A DNA stretch of 23,180 nucleotides from CAZHFW01 sp964531675. Its GTDB lineage: Bacteria > Planctomycetota > Phycisphaerae > Phycisphaerales > UBA1924. This document shows, in pieces, positions 21,868-23,180 of the stretch. A program made the position numbers and the translations under genes. Positions within the stretch are counted from its first letter, which is position 1; each line of letters starts with the position of its first letter. Under the pieces are notes generated by a model. It made no database searches. It worked only from the letters and a program-made list of their open reading frames with translations, and was not told the origin of the DNA. The DNA is taken from assembly GCA_964531675.1 (NCBI GenBank), contig CAZHFW010000048.1, positions 1 through 23,180 on the forward strand. Reading direction: 5' to 3'.

Positions 21868-22839
21868 TCAGCGCGAGGGCTTCGGATCCTTCGGGATGGA
21901 GCGCCCCCACTTTTCGAGCAACGACGCCAGATCGTCCGCGAAACGGATGAGCGACGTGCTGGGAAGCAAGGCCAGCGGATGGTCGATCAGGCCGATGCGA
22001 TGGAGCTTGACCGCGGGGATGTCGAGCTTGGCGATGGCGCCCAGCAGGCTGTCGATTTCGTCGTTGGTCAGCTCCCGCGCGGTGGGGCCCTGGTCTCCCT
22101 GGTCGGGCGTGCGCGGCCTGATGAGCACGATGGCGTCCGGGGCCATGTGCCTGATGTCCTCCGCATCGAGCTCCTGGTAGGGCGAGCCTTCGGTGACCGC
22201 GGGGACGCCCCCGATGAGCTTCAGGATGTCGTGATGCGCCGAGCGCGGCCCAAGCACCGCGACCGTGGGCTGTGCGGAGATGATCAGCAGCACCCGGCCT
22301 GCGCCGGCGACACTCTTGTCGTGGGGGGCCCAGGCGCGGTCCATCTCGCGCTTGAGCGGATGGTCATCCCACGCGGGCTGGCGGGGGTCGAGCATCGCGA
22401 GCCTGCGGGTGGTCTCGCGCAGGTCTCCGAGCTTGAGGGTTTCGAAGTTCTGGAGCGTCCAGCCACGCTCCTTTGCGAGTGACTCGAGCTTCGGAGGCAG
22501 AGGCCTTGCCCCCCACTCGGTCAGGATGTGCGTCGGACGCGACTCGATCAGGGCTTCATAGTCGATGCCCGCCTGATCGCCCACGACCGGAAGCGACGCG
22601 GGGCTCCAGACGTCATAGCCATGGCGGGCGATGATCCATGATCCGATCCCCAGGTCGCGGACGATCACCGCAACCGCGGGCGAGAGCACCGCAAGCCTCG
22701 GAGCGTTCTGAGCCGGAGGCGGCTCATCACGAGGCTCCGAAGCCTGCTGAGCCAGGGCCCAAGGCCCGATCGGAAGCACGCCCACCACGACCCCGAAGAT
22801 CAGGCTCAGCCAGGCGAGGATGGTTCGGGAGCGGCACAT
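21868..22839 (-). CDS. Periplasmic binding protein of the BtuF/FhuD (helical backbone) type
   Basis: 323 aa. N-terminal signal peptide (hydrophobic segment about 8-30, likely cleavage after WALA). The mature part begins in the class III binding-protein style: RLAVLSPAVAVIVRDLGIG, VVGDQAGIDYEALIESRPTHIL, and later LIGGVPAVTEGSPYQELDAEDI and HMAPDAIVLIRP. Family members bind cobalamin, haem or iron-siderophores outside the inner membrane and hand them to an ABC importer. No permease or ATPase gene is visible on either side, so the substrate is unknown and the protein may work with a transporter encoded elsewhere. No lipobox Cys follows the signal peptide. The gene ends 3 bases from the convergent acyltransferase stop. 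Confidence 0.78.
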   Translation of the reverse strand: MCRSRTILAWLSLIFGVVVGVLPIGPWALAQQASEPRDEPPPAQNAPRLAVLSPAVAVIVRDLGIGSWIIARHGYDVWSPASLPVVGDQAGIDYEALIESRPTHILTEWGARPLPPKLESLAKERGWTLQNFETLKLGDLRETTRRLAMLDPRQPAWDDHPLKREMDRAWAPHDKSVAGAGRVLLIISAQPTVAVLGPRSAHHDILKLIGGVPAVTEGSPYQELDAEDIRHMAPDAIVLIRPRTPDQGDQGPTARELTNDEIDSLLGAIAKLDIPAVKLHRIGLIDHPLALLPSTSLIRFADDLASLLEKWGRSIPKDPKPSR

Positions 22840-22938
22840 GCAGTTTGGACGCGAACCGGGAAGTCTGGTGCGGACGGACTCTATCAGGGGGTCGCAATCG
22901 GGGCCGCCTGATTCCCAGCGTCGGGCCTTCCGGGCTCC

Positions 22939-22944
22939 AACAAT
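22939..22944 (+). promoter_or_regulatory. Possible -10 box AACAAT before the right-edge gene
   Basis: AACAAT ends 5 bases before the GTG at 22950, in a context nearly identical to that before folP. The hexamer is a weak match on its own. Confidence 0.3.
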
Positions 22945-22949
22945 CGGGC

Positions 22950-23180
22950 GTGGCAGCCAGCTTCAATAAGGACGATCCCGCTCCCGAGCACTACATCAAC
23001 GCCGCGATGCGCTGGGTTGAGATGACCGTGGCCTTGTGCATGGTCCACGCCTCCGAGCCCCTGAGCCATGAGGTCCGGCGCTCCAAAAGCCAGGAGATCA
23101 TCGGCCGGTGGCGCGGCAACCGGGGCGACACCTGGCAACCCACCATCCGCGACATGGACCGCCTCATCGAGTCCACGATC
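22950..23180 (+). CDS. N-terminal part of an unrecognised protein (3' end outside window)
   Basis: Open frame of 77 codons from GTG 22950 to the right edge, beginning VAASFNKDDPAPEHYINAAM and continuing with charged helices (RWVEMTVALCMVHASEPL, EVRRSKSQEIIGRWRGNRGD). The composition is that of a real soluble protein with a helical N-terminus; minus-strand frames over the same bases look like shadows. The GTG start is supported by the AACAAT box; an ATG 19 codons later is the alternative. The frame is also open for some distance upstream without another good start. No family recognised. Confidence 0.55.
   Translation, partial: MAASFNKDDPAPEHYINAAMRWVEMTVALCMVHASEPLSHEVRRSKSQEIIGRWRGNRGDTWQPTIRDMDRLIESTI

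Overview
This is a GC-rich chromosomal window with the look of a planctomycete, most likely class Phycisphaerae. The clues are a secreted protein ending in a dockerin-like EF-hand pair with a terminal Gly-Cys (a style common in Phycisphaerae), an oversized signal peptidase I, a membrane protein with a Cys4 zinc ribbon, a lipid A-type acyltransferase implying an outer membrane, and a mix of Shine-Dalgarno starts inside operons with probable leaderless starts at the heads of transcription units. The phylum assignment is inference from protein style; no rRNA gene is present. I see no tRNA, CRISPR array, insertion sequence or phage gene.

Layout. 1-2461 (+): the 3' part of a gene for a disordered Arg/Gly-rich protein, then a large signal peptidase I. 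2759-4504 (+): an HTH/TPR-like regulator almost touching a small exported dockerin protein, closed by a strong terminator. 4573-5847 (+): kbl, with a -10 box so close to the ATG that its mRNA is probably leaderless. 5858-5986: convergent intergenic spacer with two sister hairpins that differ by a compensatory base pair. 6000-7451 (-): clpS followed by a D-2-hydroxyacid dehydrogenase. 7530-8594 (-): an exported TlpA-type thioredoxin with a perfect terminator. 8840-11171 (+): an extended Cys/Met-type PLP enzyme and a zinc-ribbon membrane protein. 11228-11670 (-): a PilZ protein. 11856-14418 (+): folP, trxA (active site WCMPC) and a Gfo/Idh/MocA oxidoreductase. 14419-14797: a 379-base spacer with a long imperfect palindrome and a terminator-like hairpin just before a four-domain S1 protein gene (14798-16135). 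16199-18930 (-): a translationally coupled DNA-repair pair, metallo-beta-lactamase exonuclease and ATP-dependent DNA ligase. 19203-20585 (+): a membrane-anchored coiled-coil protein with a BRCT-like tail containing an EF-hand loop. 20689-21864 (+): a lipid A-type acyltransferase. 21868-22839 (-): a BtuF/FhuD-like binding protein. 22950-end (+): the start of an unrecognised gene.

Most genes are housekeeping: protein export, thiol redox, folate and amino-acid metabolism, translation, envelope lipid synthesis and DNA repair. The less ordinary parts are the regulator/dockerin pair, the palindrome before the S1 gene, the BRCT-like/EF-hand membrane protein, the ClpS variant whose N-degron pocket residues differ from E. 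coli, and the start-proximal -10 boxes. Long ORFs antisense to these genes are by-products of high GC codon usage and are left out.
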